The notes beneath the pieces were generated by a model. It had not been told where the DNA came from and made no database searches. It was given only the letters and a program-made list of their open reading frames with translations. A program made the position numbers and the translations under genes. A stretch of DNA of 64,000 nucleotides from Pseudarthrobacter sp. NS4 (lineage in GTDB: Bacteria > Actinomycetota > Actinomycetes > Actinomycetales > Micrococcaceae): contig NZ_CP103288.1 of assembly GCF_024758005.1 (NCBI RefSeq), forward strand, positions 1,240,001 through 1,304,000, written 5' to 3'. Every line of letters starts with the position of its first letter. Position 1 is the first letter of the stretch. Of this stretch, positions 1 through 10,100 are shown in pieces.

Positions 1-801
1 AATGGTGCAGCCATTGCCCGTCTGGTGGAGGACAACGAGATTGACGCGTTCCTGGGGCTCGGGGATTTCCAGTACGACACCGCTTACTGCGATGACTACG
101 TGAAGTACTGGGCGCGGCTGTGGGGTGGCACCATGCCCAAGTTGTATTGGGTGTCCGCCCCGAGCCACGACTGGAAACCCGGCCGGAACGAAGACCTCGA
201 AAAATTCATGAGCGGCGAATGCCCGGGGTCTGAGGCGAAGGCTGCGATCAACCAGGAGCGTGGGTTCATTGGGAACGGGGAAGCGTATTCGAAGGACTTC
301 GGGAACTGGCACTTCGCGTTCCTGTCCTCCGCGCAGTGGCGGTACGACTCCAAGCAGGCTAAGGAGTTGACGAAGTGGCTGGACGATGACCTCGCTGCTG
401 CGAAGGCGGCGGGCAAGCACCTGGCAGTCGTGTTCCACGAACCGTACTTCACGTCGAACACGAAACAACATGAGCGGGCCAAGAACCACAAGCCGTGGAT
501 CGACGTGATGTGGAAGCACCGGGTCAGACTGACCCTGTCAGGGTCACAACACAACTATGAACGGTCATGTCCGGTGAACAACGATGACGAGTGCGTCGAT
601 GACGGGATGACCGCGTTCCAGGTGTCCACGGGAGGCATCGGTCTCCGCTCCTTTACCAGCAATCCGTCGTACATCGAGAAGCGGTTCAGCGACACTCACG
701 GGTTCCTTCGGATGACACTACGGGAGGACGGGTCTTTCGACTGGAACTTCGTTCCAACGTCGGGATCGGAAACGGACTCGGGCACGCGTTCCGCGCCGTA
801 A
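1..801 (+). CDS. Metallophosphoesterase, 5' truncated by window edge
   Basis: The reading frame is open from base 1, so the true start lies outside the window; 266 codons are visible. The segment resembles the C-terminal two thirds of a secreted calcineurin-like phosphoesterase of the purple-acid-phosphatase type. Visible motifs are GDFQYD (metal block I), PSHDW where GNHD is usual, VVFHEPYF (the metal-binding His of block IV) and SGSQHNYER where GHxHxYER is usual. Two normally metal-binding positions (Asn of GNH, first His of GHxH) therefore appear as Ser. The family hydrolyses phosphomonoesters outside the cell; whether this copy still does is doubtful. It converges on the DNRLRE protein, whose domains are often fused to such phosphatases in relatives (recollection, not checked). 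Confidence 0.8.
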   Translation, partial: NGAAIARLVEDNEIDAFLGLGDFQYDTAYCDDYVKYWARLWGGTMPKLYWVSAPSHDWKPGRNEDLEKFMSGECPGSEAKAAINQERGFIGNGEAYSKDFGNWHFAFLSSAQWRYDSKQAKELTKWLDDDLAAAKAAGKHLAVVFHEPYFTSNTKQHERAKNHKPWIDVMWKHRVRLTLSGSQHNYERSCPVNNDDECVDDGMTAFQVSTGGIGLRSFTSNPSYIEKRFSDTHGFLRMTLREDGSFDWNFVPTSGSETDSGTRSAP

Positions 802-910
802 TAAAAGTCCGACTGCGGTGCTCTCCCAGCGGTGACGAAGTTCCTACTAACGTGGGAGACTTCGGCATGCGCATGCCTGCGCCGTTCCAGGTGCGATGGA
901 TGTACAAGGC

Positions 911-954
911 AGTGCCGGGACCCCCCATCCTCACGGATAAAAAGTCCCGGCACT
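911..954. terminator. Stem-loop between convergent genes
   Basis: An 11-bp perfect inverted repeat (AGTGCCGGGAC at 911-921, its complement at 944-954) encloses a 22-nt loop. It lies between the convergent phosphoesterase and DNRLRE genes, so it is well placed as a bidirectional terminator, but no long T-run follows it. A separate 12-bp palindrome, GCATGC repeated twice, lies at 864-875. Confidence 0.5.
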
Positions 955-979
955 TGGGTGGTGGGATGCTAGTCGCGAC

Positions 980-3220
980 CTACTTCAGGGTGAGGACGAG
1001 CTTGGGTGCTGCGGTGGTGCCGGCTTCTTTGGAGTTGAGGTCCAAGCCATCGCTGCTGCTGGAGTCCATGCCCAGTGAGATCTGTTGGCCGAGCTCGCCG
1101 GCCACGCCGCTGACCGTCAGCGGAACGTTGTAATTGGTGTTGGTCGTTGTCGGGCCGAGCGTGCCGATGCCGGCACCAAGCCCGGGGCGGTTGCTGTAGG
1201 TTATCCCGGTCTCGGTCCAGGTGTCATCAGCGACCAGCTTGACGTTCTGGGTACCTGTTGACCCGCTCCCGGCGCTCCGCAGCTGCAGCGTCGCACTCTC
1301 CAGTGTCCTGCCCGCGTATGCGGAGAGGTCGAACTTCAAGTACGTGATCTCCTCCGTGCTGGCGTCTACGCCCAGTACGGTGCTGGTGCCGTAGTTCGTC
1401 CCGGTCGCCCCGGCCGAGACGTAGCTGTCAGCGGTGGCAGTGAGCGTGACGGTCTGCGACGTGCCGCCGCCGGACGCGGCAGCCGCGGTGGTGAAGGTCC
1501 ATACCTTGTCCGCCGCCAGGGCGTTACCGGCAGCATCCTTCACCCCACCGGTGCCGCCCTTGATCGTTGCGGTGTACGTCGTGCCCGCCGCCAGGTCCGC
1601 ATCCGGGTTCAACGTCGCAACCTTGTTCGTGCTGCTGTACGTCACAGCAGCCGGCACCGTCGTCGTCCCTGCCTTCAACGTGAACGTGGTCGACGTGACC
1701 GTTGAGGCATCCATCGCCTCCGAGAACGACCCCGTCACATTCGTCGATGCAGCCACACCGGTCGCACCATCAGTCGGAGTTGTACCGGTCACCGTCGGAG
1801 CCGTCGTATCCGTTGTCGTCGCCGTTCCGCTACTGGGCTCATAGAAGTGCCAGTACCGGCTTGTGGCGTTCACGTCGGCCAGCACCAGCAGGCCGCTGTT
1901 GGCCGTGCCCCGGGCCGAAGCGTTGAGGTTCTGCTTCGTCGAGGTCACGTTGTGGGCATACTGGTCGGCGTCCACGATACGAGCCGTCTTCGTGGTGGTG
2001 AAGTTGATCGTGTCCAGCGGCGTGGACTTCTCGTAGATCGCGCCTCCCGAGCTGGTGCAGGCACCGGCGTTCGTTGTGCCGCTGGGCTTGGGATAGGTAG
2101 CGAAGGTACGCAGCCTCTGCGTGCTCTCGTCAATCAGGACGATCACCCGGTTCGGGCACTCGGCCACGGTCGCGATGGTGTGCGCTGACCAGGTCGCTGT
2201 CGTTGCGTTCAATGCCAACAGCTGGATCAGCGGCTGGGACGCGGACGTGAACGACGTCTTGATGGCGGCGAAAACCTTATCATCCGTAGAGTCCAGCCAC
2301 TTCAGGTTCATGTGGTCATCCCCGCTGCGCAGCCCCTTCACCGCCGCGACAGGAGTGGTCCAAGACGTGTTCGACGCTCCATCGACGTGGTAGCTCCAGT
2401 ACATGCCGTCGGTGGAATCACCGACCTGCCGGCTCCACATCAGACCCACCTTCCCGCCGAACGCGATCACAGCCGAGGTGTCATCCACAGACACGTTGCT
2501 CAACGATGAAGGATGCGGGAACGGCGTCCCCCAGGTCTTGCCGTCCGTTCCGGTGACATTCACATAGATCCGGTTCCCCTGCTGCCACGTCGCCCACACC
2601 CGGCCGGTCGAGTCCTTATCGATGGTCAGGGCCTCAACGCGGTAGTTGTTGATCTGTGTAGAACCCAGCAGCGAGTACTTCTTAGTGCCCGGGTCGTAGC
2701 TGTAACGCCGCATCGTCGTCGGGTAGTTCGGCTCAGCCGGCAGACCGTCATTGACGAACCGATAGCTCGCCACATGCAACGTCTTCCCATCCCACAACAC
2801 GTCATGATGCGTGCTCGCCCGCGGGTCCGTCGCCACACCGGTATCGACCCACGAACTCGTCGCGGCGTTAAACCGGAAGATATGAAAATCTTTGCTGGCC
2901 GTGTCCCACAGGTTCCCCCACCAGATCCCGTCGTTGAACCACAACCCACTCGTCGACCGCTTCGTACCCGTCGGTGTCCCGGTCCCCGAATGGGACGGAC
3001 CCTCAACCCCGACATCACCCGTAGCAGCCGACGCCCCAACCGGCACCACCAGGCCGGCCAGCGCAACCAGCAGCGCTGTCAGCAGTGCGTGGAGCCGCAG
3101 CTTCCGCGACCCGCGGGGACGAAGACCAGCCGGGCCACCGCCTCCCCGTTTTACAAAAAGCTGGGAAGTCCTGGGACCTCGACTGCGCGTGCCTATGTTG
3201 AATAGTGGATTTTCCAGCAA
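980..3220 (-). CDS. Secreted DNRLRE / Ig-like domain protein
   Basis: 746 aa from a TTG start (3220) preceded by GGGGAG five bases upstream. A basic stretch of about 40 residues precedes the hydrophobic core ALLTALLVALAGLVV and a signal-peptidase site near GASAA (about residue 66), so export is expected. The middle (about 75-470) is rich in Trp and Tyr and looks like a beta-propeller or lectin-like fold that I cannot name. About residues 475-580 form an SbsA-type Ig-like domain (TTPTDGATGV, SEAMD, WTFTT). About 590-746 form a DNRLRE domain (ADSYV, YLKFDLS, NRP, LVLTL at the end), a C-terminal module of secreted actinobacterial enzymes. No catalytic residues are recognised. It is probably a surface or carbohydrate-associated protein. 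The start could lie further downstream. Confidence 0.8.
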   Translation of the reverse strand: MLENPLFNIGTRSRGPRTSQLFVKRGGGGPAGLRPRGSRKLRLHALLTALLVALAGLVVPVGASAATGDVGVEGPSHSGTGTPTGTKRSTSGLWFNDGIWWGNLWDTASKDFHIFRFNAATSSWVDTGVATDPRASTHHDVLWDGKTLHVASYRFVNDGLPAEPNYPTTMRRYSYDPGTKKYSLLGSTQINNYRVEALTIDKDSTGRVWATWQQGNRIYVNVTGTDGKTWGTPFPHPSSLSNVSVDDTSAVIAFGGKVGLMWSRQVGDSTDGMYWSYHVDGASNTSWTTPVAAVKGLRSGDDHMNLKWLDSTDDKVFAAIKTSFTSASQPLIQLLALNATTATWSAHTIATVAECPNRVIVLIDESTQRLRTFATYPKPSGTTNAGACTSSGGAIYEKSTPLDTINFTTTKTARIVDADQYAHNVTSTKQNLNASARGTANSGLLVLADVNATSRYWHFYEPSSGTATTTDTTAPTVTGTTPTDGATGVAASTNVTGSFSEAMDASTVTSTTFTLKAGTTTVPAAVTYSSTNKVATLNPDADLAAGTTYTATIKGGTGGVKDAAGNALAADKVWTFTTAAAASGGGTSQTVTLTATADSYVSAGATGTNYGTSTVLGVDASTEEITYLKFDLSAYAGRTLESATLQLRSAGSGSTGTQNVKLVADDTWTETGITYSNRPGLGAGIGTLGPTTTNTNYNVPLTVSGVAGELGQQISLGMDSSSSDGLDLNSKEAGTTAAPKLVLTLK

Positions 3221-3557
3221 CTTTACTCCCCGGGTTCAATATCACAGTCAACCCCCAGGTTGTTCAGTTTTAGCGCTGGAAGCATCGAAAGCAATCCCCG
3301 GTACCCCCCGATTGTGTTGCCCCTGCAATCCCCTATCGCCGTCATGGCCGGCGGCCTTTTTTAGTGCTGAATGGCGCTGCTGGTGTCCGTTGTCAATCAC
3401 GGGTGAAGACCCCGTAAAGAAGACCGCACGGAACAGACCCGGTTGCTGAAGCGGCTAGGTACGACGGCGGCGCCCGCCAAGGCGGTTGCGGCACCTGTGT
3501 AATTAGGTAGGGCGAGTGGGAGAGGCCCCCTATCCCCGCAGAAGCAGGTGGAGCAAG
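3221..3557. other. Intergenic region upstream of divergent secreted-protein genes
   Basis: About 340 bp separating the divergent DNRLRE gene and subtilisin gene. It should hold both promoters; none is convincing by eye. A short hairpin (CGCCG at 3337-3341 pairing with CGGCG at 3349-3353) is followed by six T residues (3357-3362), a weak plus-strand terminator or attenuator. No known riboswitch pattern was recognised. Confidence 0.35.
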
Positions 3558-4817
3558 ATGACCCCCATGAGAAGGATCCTTACGGCTGGGTTGGCAGCGA
3601 CGATGCTGGCTCTTGGGGGAATTAACCCGGCAGTTGCCGGCAACGCGGCGCCCGGGTCACCGCACATCACGGGCCAGATCATGGTCAAGTTCAAGGATCA
3701 CGGCGCGGCGGCCAGCGTCCTGCGCCAGCACGGCCTGGGCCAGGGGCACGGCATCGGCAACACGGGGGTGCACCTCATCAAGGTGCCGACCGGCAAGGAG
3801 CTTGGGTTCATCGAAGCCTTGAGCCGGAACCCGGTGGTGGAGTACGCCGAGCCGGATGCGATCGCGACCGCCGTAACGGATGACCAGTATTTCCCTAGCC
3901 AGTACGCCCTGCACAACGTCGGCCAGTCGTTCACCAACACCGCAGGCACGCTGTTGGTAGAGGGGGGCAAAGCGGACGCGGATGTGGACGCCGTCGAGGC
4001 CTGGGGTGTCACCACCGGCGACGGCATCAAAGTGGCCGTTCTCGACTCAGGCGTTGATCTCGATCATCCCGACATCACCCCGAAGGTTGTTGCCCGCGCC
4101 AACTTTAGCGGCGCGGCAACCAACGACGACATCTACGGGCACGGCACTCACGTGGCCGGCATCGTCGCCGCTACCGCCAACAACGCGACCGGTGTTGCCG
4201 GTGTATGCCCAGGCTGCACCATCCTGGACGTCAAAGTGCTGAATGACAGCGGGTCCGGCTCCGCCTCGGCCATTGCCAAAGGCATCGACTGGGCCGTTGC
4301 CAACGGCGCCAAGGTCATCAACATGAGCCTGGGGCAGCGCGTTTCATCGCGCACCCTCGAAACTGCCGTCAACAACGCATGGAAAAAAGGCGTGGTCATT
4401 GTGGCCGCAGCCGGCAACGCCGGCACGCAGGCGCAAATCTATCCGGCCGCCTATCCGAACGTTATTGCCGTAGCAGCAACCGACAACAACGATGCCAAGG
4501 CGTCCTTTTCCACTTACGGCAAGTGGGTGGATATTGCCGCGCCGGGGGTGGATGTCTATTCGACCTTCCCCAACCACGAGTTCGTCATTGGCACCCAGAA
4601 CAAGCGGTCAATGGGCTATGACATAGCCAGCGGCACCTCGATGGCCTCACCCGTCGTCGCTGCTGTTGCCGCGCTCACCTGGAGCACACCTGCCGGCACC
4701 TCAAACACGTCCGTCCGCGCAAAAGTCGAATCATCCGCCGACAAGATAGAAGGCACCGGATCCCTCTGGGATGAGGGCCGTGTGAACGCCTGCAAGGCGG
4801 TGGGCTGCGATCCCTAA
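3558..4817 (+). CDS. Secreted subtilisin-like serine peptidase (S8)
   Basis: 419 aa. I chose the ATG at 3558 because AGGTGGAG lies just upstream; a GTG at 3516 would add 14 residues. A signal peptide (RRILTAGLAATMLALGG ... AVAG) is followed by an I9-type propeptide (about residues 36-102, ending NPVVEYAEPDA). The catalytic domain carries all three blocks: Asp in VAVLDSGVD (about 163), His in GHGTHVAG (about 197) and Ser in SGTSMASP (about 371), plus the oxyanion-hole region AAAGNAG. The length suits a fervidolysin/thermitase-like extracellular protease without extra C-terminal domains. Its stop lies 18 bp from the convergent GntR gene. Confidence 0.93.
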   Translation: MTPMRRILTAGLAATMLALGGINPAVAGNAAPGSPHITGQIMVKFKDHGAAASVLRQHGLGQGHGIGNTGVHLIKVPTGKELGFIEALSRNPVVEYAEPDAIATAVTDDQYFPSQYALHNVGQSFTNTAGTLLVEGGKADADVDAVEAWGVTTGDGIKVAVLDSGVDLDHPDITPKVVARANFSGAATNDDIYGHGTHVAGIVAATANNATGVAGVCPGCTILDVKVLNDSGSGSASAIAKGIDWAVANGAKVINMSLGQRVSSRTLETAVNNAWKKGVVIVAAAGNAGTQAQIYPAAYPNVIAVAATDNNDAKASFSTYGKWVDIAAPGVDVYSTFPNHEFVIGTQNKRSMGYDIASGTSMASPVVAAVAALTWSTPAGTSNTSVRAKVESSADKIEGTGSLWDEGRVNACKAVGCDP

Positions 4818-4835
4818 TCCTGGAAACGGTTCAAG

Positions 4836-5618
4836 TCAGGACTGGAGGGACTGCATCACGGAGAGGTGCCCGGCCCGGGCCGCGATCAGGCATTTCGCCA
4901 GGTAAAACGGCTGGTTGCCGTACCTGACGTACTGGGTGAGGACCAGCACGGGGTCGGACGGGCGCAGGTCCAGCAGCTTGGCGCGGCTGGGACCCACCTG
5001 GCTGAGGCCGATCTGGCACTCACCCGGGCCGGGCAGCCGGCCCAGGTGTTTGTTCAGCGAGGCAAGGAGGGTGGCGCCGCCGTCGTCCTCTATCTCAAGG
5101 GGTGCGGCGGCGTTCTTGCCGAGGCTGACGGGCTGGGCTGAGACGTTTTCCTGCAGGTGGGCGATGGCCTCGCCGTCGCGGATCAGGACGGATTCCCAGA
5201 GCCAGCAGTGGCTGCCGGGCTCAACCCCGATGCCGGGGGCCACGAACTCGGAGGCGGCCTGCCGGACCACCTGGGTGCGCTTGACCTGGAGTTGCTGGCC
5301 GGGGGTGCCGAGGACTTCCTCGAAGGGGCGGATGCGTTCGATGCCGATGCGGGGGAGTGTGTCCGAGACGAAGCGTCCGACGCCGCGCCTCGCCCTGATC
5401 AGGCCGTCCTCCTCGAGCAGCATGAGGGCTTCGCGGACCACAGTGCGGCTGACTTTCATGTCGGCGCCGAGTTCGGTTTCGGTGGGAATCATGGAGCCGG
5501 GCGTGAGGAGGCCGTTGCGGATGGCTTCGGCGATCCGGGAGTACACCGCGACGCGGAGGGGTGAGCCGGGCTGTGCGGCCACCGGCTGGGACAGGAACCG
5601 GGCGGCGTCCTGGTGCAC
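4836..5618 (-). CDS. GntR-family regulator with UTRA domain
   Basis: 260 aa. The N-terminal winged helix (about residues 20-88) has the GntR signature: LTPGSMIPTETELG, then VSRTVVREALMLLEEDGL and GVGRFV. The C-terminal half (about 95-255) has the HutC/UTRA effector-binding fold (WLWESVLIRDGEAIAHLQEN, DPVLVLTQYVRYGNQPFY). Such proteins are sugar- or amino-acid-responsive repressors. The target is not evident: the upstream neighbour on the same strand is the Wadjet operon and the downstream gene is a convergent subtilisin. A good GntR operator at 5674-5684 lies about 55 bp before its start and suggests autoregulation. Confidence 0.9.
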   Translation of the reverse strand: MHQDAARFLSQPVAAQPGSPLRVAVYSRIAEAIRNGLLTPGSMIPTETELGADMKVSRTVVREALMLLEEDGLIRARRGVGRFVSDTLPRIGIERIRPFEEVLGTPGQQLQVKRTQVVRQAASEFVAPGIGVEPGSHCWLWESVLIRDGEAIAHLQENVSAQPVSLGKNAAAPLEIEDDGGATLLASLNKHLGRLPGPGECQIGLSQVGPSRAKLLDLRPSDPVLVLTQYVRYGNQPFYLAKCLIAARAGHLSVMQSLQS

Positions 5619-5673
5619 GTTATGCCTCGCTACGTTGTGGGTCTGGGGATTTCAGCCTACCGGTGTGAGGGGT

Positions 5674-5684
5674 TTGTTGGACAA
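5674..5684. promoter_or_regulatory. GntR-type operator
   Basis: TTGTTGGACAA is a 4-3-4 palindrome fitting the GntR consensus TNGTNNNACNA. It sits in the 169-bp gap between the GntR/UTRA start (5618) and the end of jetD (5788), where its promoter must be. It is probably the autoregulatory site. Confidence 0.55.
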
Positions 5685-5787
5685 GTGCGGGTGCTGAGGA
5701 AGCTGCAGCGGTCCGCGCTGCTGCACAGGGTGATTTGTTTTTTTCGATCGTCATTGGACGTGACGAGTTGCTGGAGGACTTCAAGAC

Positions 5788-7104
5788 CTAACCCACCCGG
5801 GATCGCAGCCGCTCCAGCGCCCAGTTCCAGCTGATCAGCTCCTGTTCCAAGCGAACGTTGGCCCCATATACATTGCTGCCCAGTGCCTCGTAGAGCTTGT
5901 GTTCCTCTGGAGTCAGCCGCGTCAATAGAGCCTTCGACTGCGATGGCTCCTGGCCCCAGGCATCCCGGTGCTCCAGCAGCGTCTCTTCATCCATCAGGAC
6001 GCTCACTACGTGGGGATGGACAGCGCGAAGCTGATCGAGGATCCGGAAACCGTGGGTATCCAGGTCGCCCCAGTACAGGATGTGGCAATCCCGCAGCCAC
6101 AAAGCGTCCCGCAGCGAGGAGAACCCGTACCCGCCGCCGTAGACAGCCATCGCCTCAAGCCGTTCAGGCAGGGCCAAAAAGTTCACCAGGTTCTCGGTCA
6201 TCAGTACCGCTTTTACTGGAAGATTTAGCGTGCAGAAGGCCTCCGCCGTGACCGTCAGATCACGCACGCCGCCCAGCAGCGGCAGGTCAGGATCGAGCAT
6301 CCGGAACCTGACCAGCTCCGGCGGATGGAGGAAACCATGTTTGGTGGCGAAGCGGGCGGCAGGTGTATTGGCCACCGGCTGACCCAACAGGGATCCCGGC
6401 TCCACGGGTTGCTCCGCAACGTTTTCGTCCGAGAAGTCATCTTTGGGAACTTCCGGCAGACTCAGTGAATCCGACATCTCATCAAGCACCCGCCGATGGT
6501 TCTCGATGAACTTCGTATGCACTCCCGGCAGGCTCAACTGCCGCACGTAGACCCCGGGCTCGGGATTGCCGCGGAGCCACAGCGCTACGCGTGCGGCCGT
6601 CAACGCATTGGTCCCAAGCTCCAGGAGCTTGAGCGGCCGTCGCAGCGCCCAGGCAGTGAAGGCGGTGTCCAAGGCAGCCAGACCGGCCGCAAGTTCAACA
6701 CATTTCGCCGCGTCCTTGGCTTTCCCAACAAATGCAATTTCGTCATCAGCGGATGCGAACACGGCGGCAGCGGGCAACCGGTTGGGGCCCACCGTCGTCC
6801 GGCCCACCTCCGCTGTCTCGAGACTGAACGGTCCAGTGGCGGCGTTGAGCTCAGCAGCCCACGCACGGGCGGCCGCATAATCGCTCAGGAGGCCTGCCGC
6901 CGTCGGACGCTTTAGAGTACGGCGGCGGGGGTACAGTCCGCCGGGCTCCAGCAGCTCACGCAGCAGCGCGCCGCTGTTCCAGGCCTTCAGGGACTGCGCC
7001 CGCAAATCCGTCAGCGTGGTCCAGCCGGATGGAGAGTCAGCGCGGAGGTCCCTCCCCGAATCCCGCGAGCTCGCTTGGGGCCCCTCGGGACGCCGCTTAG
7101 GCAC
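5788..7104 (-). CDS. jetD: Wadjet nuclease subunit JetD (DUF3322/DUF2220)
   Basis: 438 aa from a GTG start that overlaps the end of jetC by 8 nt. The N-terminal half matches DUF3322 (LPGVHTKFIENH region). The C-terminal half is the DUF2220 Toprim-like part: VLMTENLVNFLALP supplies the acidic Glu, GGGYGFSSLRDALWL follows, and YWGDLDTHGFRIL supplies the Asp-x-Asp. In characterised Wadjet systems JetD is the topoisomerase VI-related nuclease that cuts circular plasmid DNA after loop extrusion by JetABC. All the Toprim acidic residues are visible, so activity is expected. It is last in the jetABCD operon; no clear terminator follows. Confidence 0.93.
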   Translation of the reverse strand: MPKRRPEGPQASSRDSGRDLRADSPSGWTTLTDLRAQSLKAWNSGALLRELLEPGGLYPRRRTLKRPTAAGLLSDYAAARAWAAELNAATGPFSLETAEVGRTTVGPNRLPAAAVFASADDEIAFVGKAKDAAKCVELAAGLAALDTAFTAWALRRPLKLLELGTNALTAARVALWLRGNPEPGVYVRQLSLPGVHTKFIENHRRVLDEMSDSLSLPEVPKDDFSDENVAEQPVEPGSLLGQPVANTPAARFATKHGFLHPPELVRFRMLDPDLPLLGGVRDLTVTAEAFCTLNLPVKAVLMTENLVNFLALPERLEAMAVYGGGYGFSSLRDALWLRDCHILYWGDLDTHGFRILDQLRAVHPHVVSVLMDEETLLEHRDAWGQEPSQSKALLTRLTPEEHKLYEALGSNVYGANVRLEQELISWNWALERLRSRVG

Positions 7105-10100
7105 GGCGGTCCCGCTCGTCGCGGTACTCCTGGATGGTCATGTTCCGCAGCTGGGAGTCGTTGCCGTTGGTGTTGGCCACGAAGCCCACGTGTGCCACAA
7201 ACGGTTCGATCACGTGGATCTTCTGCAGCGGAGTAACGATCAGCAGCTGCAGCCTCATCCGCTGGAACAGCTCCAGGCCGTACCGCGCTGACTCGTCCGA
7301 GCCCCGGCCGAACGCCTCATCAATCACCACAAACCGGAAGCTGCGGCCCTTGCCGGTTCCCTTCCCCGCTCCTGCCCCTGCGCCGTGCCCCGCGCCCAGG
7401 CCGAACTGGAACGCCAGGGCCGCCGCCAGGATGGTGTAGGCCAGTTTCTCCTTCTGCCCGCCGGACTTGCCGCCGGAGTCGGTGAAGTGCTCGAACTCCT
7501 CGCCGTTCTCCGTCCACTTCTCGGAGGCGGAGAAAGTGAACCAGTTCCGCACGTCCGTGACCTTGGCCGTCCACCGCTCGTCCAGGTTGGTGAAGCCGTC
7601 CCGTCCGCGGAAACGCTCGATCAGCCGCTCCACCTGCAGGTACTTCTGCTCGGAATACTGGTCCTCATCCCCGATGGTGCCTTCAGAACAGGCCCGCAGG
7701 TCGGACCCGAACTGGCGGACATCGAGGTCGGTGGTGTTCTGGTGCTCCAGCTGGATGTGCCGGCCGCGGTTGTATTCGATGGTGGCCAGGGACAGGTTGA
7801 TCTCGGCGATCCGGTTGATGATGTCCTGCCGGCGGCTGTCCAGGAACGCGTTGAACGCCACCACCTCATGGATGGTGTTCTGGTTCAGGGAGTCCTTGAA
7901 GTGCGCCTCGAACTTGGGCAGGTCGTTCTTCTCCAGCTGGTCCAGCAGGCGTTCATAGTCGACGGCGGCGTCCAAAGATGCGTCGATGTCCGTGGTCTCG
8001 GTGGGGTACTTGTTCCGGAAATCGGCCATTAGCCGCACAGTGCCGGCCTCAGCCGTTGCCAGCCGCTTGGCCAGCGCGTCGATGGTGGCGGTGAGCCCGG
8101 ACCGGACGGTGCTCTCAACCGCAGCCGTGTTCTTGTAGGTGAGCACCTTCTCCCCGGACGTCCCGGCGGTGAGGTCCGTTACGGACGCCAATAGCCCGGC
8201 GTCGTCCGTTAACGGCTGTTCCTGCAGCAGCGAACGGCACTCCTCGATGGCCTCCGCGATGTCCTTGGCGTCCTTCTCGTTCGCGCCCAGCCGCTGCTGG
8301 AGCTTGCCGGCCCGTTCTTCCAGGCGCTGCAGGTCGGCCTTTAGGGCAGCTTCTTTGGCCGCCAGATCCTGCAGGACGTTGCTGGTGGATTCCAGGGCAC
8401 GGCGCTCGACCTTGAGCTCCTCGATCCGGCGGGCGGTGTCCTGCCAATTGATGTCGGCGAACCCGGACACGGAGCGGACAGTCCCCAGCTGCTGGTTCTT
8501 CCGCCCGATGTCACCCAGCTGCCCATCGACCTTGGCCAGCTGTGTTTCCGCAACCTGGAGCTGGCCCTTGACCTCATCCAGCTCGGCCAGGAATCCGTTG
8601 ATTTTGTCCTGGTTGTCCCAGCCCAGGACGTAGTTCCGCCGGTCTCGAAGGTCCTTGCGGTCGTCCTTCTCGTGCCGGCCGCGGCCACCCTTCAGCTGTC
8701 CATTGGCGGTCAGCGCCTTGGGATGGCGGCGGAAATCCGCCAGGGTGTCGCAGCAGACGTAGTCGAACCTGGTGGCCAGCTCGTCCATCAGGAAGTCGCG
8801 GAACGGGGTGCCCTGCTTGATGGCGATCTTGGCCGCGAGCGTCCCTGGTTCTGCCAGCCTGGGGGAGTGCGAGTCGCCGATCCGAAGGTAGACCAGCCGA
8901 CCCTTGAGGTTGTTGGAGTCCACCCAGCCGCTGACGGCGGAGTAATGCTCCGACGGCACCAGCAGGGACAGCGCGAAGCCATGCAGCGTGCGCTCGGCGG
9001 CACCTTCCCAGGCGGCTTCGCCGTCGCGGACCTTCAGCAGCTCACCGGCGAACGGCAGCTCCTTCTCCGGCACGCCGGTCCCCTCGCACAGCCGACGGCG
9101 GATCTCCAGTTGCTGCAGCGGCAGCAGGTTCCGCCGGGCCTGGAGGCTTGTGAGTTCGGCTTTGAGGTCCGCGGCACGCCCGCTGAGGACGGTGCGCGTC
9201 ATGGTGACCTCGGTGCGGTCGTCCTGGAGCCTGTTGTATTGATCGGCCAGCCCCGATTCGACGGCGGCCAGCCGGTCCCGGTTCGCATCGAACAGCACCC
9301 TGTCCTCCGGTGCACGGAGGCCGAGCTCCGCGGCGGCTGCTGCATAGGTCTGGTAGCGGGCACGCTGTGCGCCGGCCTCGGTACCCAGCCGGGCCACGTC
9401 CGCCTCGATGGCGGCAAGCCGGCCGCCGCCGTTGGTGCGGATGTCCTCCACCACCGCGTTGATCTGATGCCGCATGTCATCGGTCCGGGCAGTGAGGGAA
9501 GCGGCTTCTTCGCTCAGACGTTTGCCAGTGCTGTCCAGCTCGGCGGCGTGTTCCAGACTCAGGAGCAGGCGCTGGTTGGTGAACCAGGGGTGCAGCTGGT
9601 CACGCTGGGCACGGGCCAGCTCGTCCTCGGCAGTCAGTTTGGCGTGCCTTGCTGCACCTTCACGAATGGGGGTGAGCAGGCTGATCTGGTCCTTTGCGCG
9701 CAGCACGGCGCCGTGGGCCTTCTTGAGGTCGTCGAAGTGGCTGATCAGCTTGCTGATGCGTGCCTCCACGTCGTCCTCGTCCAGCATATTGGTGCGCACG
9801 AAGGAGGTGATGTTCTCCACCTGTTTCATGGACACCGTGCGGTGGAACAGCTCCATGGCCTGGTTCCCGCTGATGCCGAACTGCCGTTTGAAGGCAGCCG
9901 CGTACGGTTCGAAGCTGTCATGGACCGTGGCGCCGTCGGCCTTCAGCTTTTTCTTCAGCTTGTATGGGTCCTGCCCGAAGTTGGAGAAATCCTCGGCGAT
10001 GGACTGGTCCGTCTCCGCCAGGGAATAGAACCGGTTGGGCTGGCCGGCCTCGTGCACCGCCCACAGCGTGATGGCCAGCGTGACGGACTTGTTGAGGACG

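Noticed and set aside
864..875. 12-bp palindrome GCATGCGCATGC as an operator or integration site
   Set aside because: A short alternating purine-pyrimidine palindrome in a gap between convergent genes; no second copy or integrase nearby.
3338..3362. Riboswitch or strong terminator before the subtilisin gene
   Set aside because: Only a five-base stem with a T-run; no conserved riboswitch features, so I list it only as an intergenic note.
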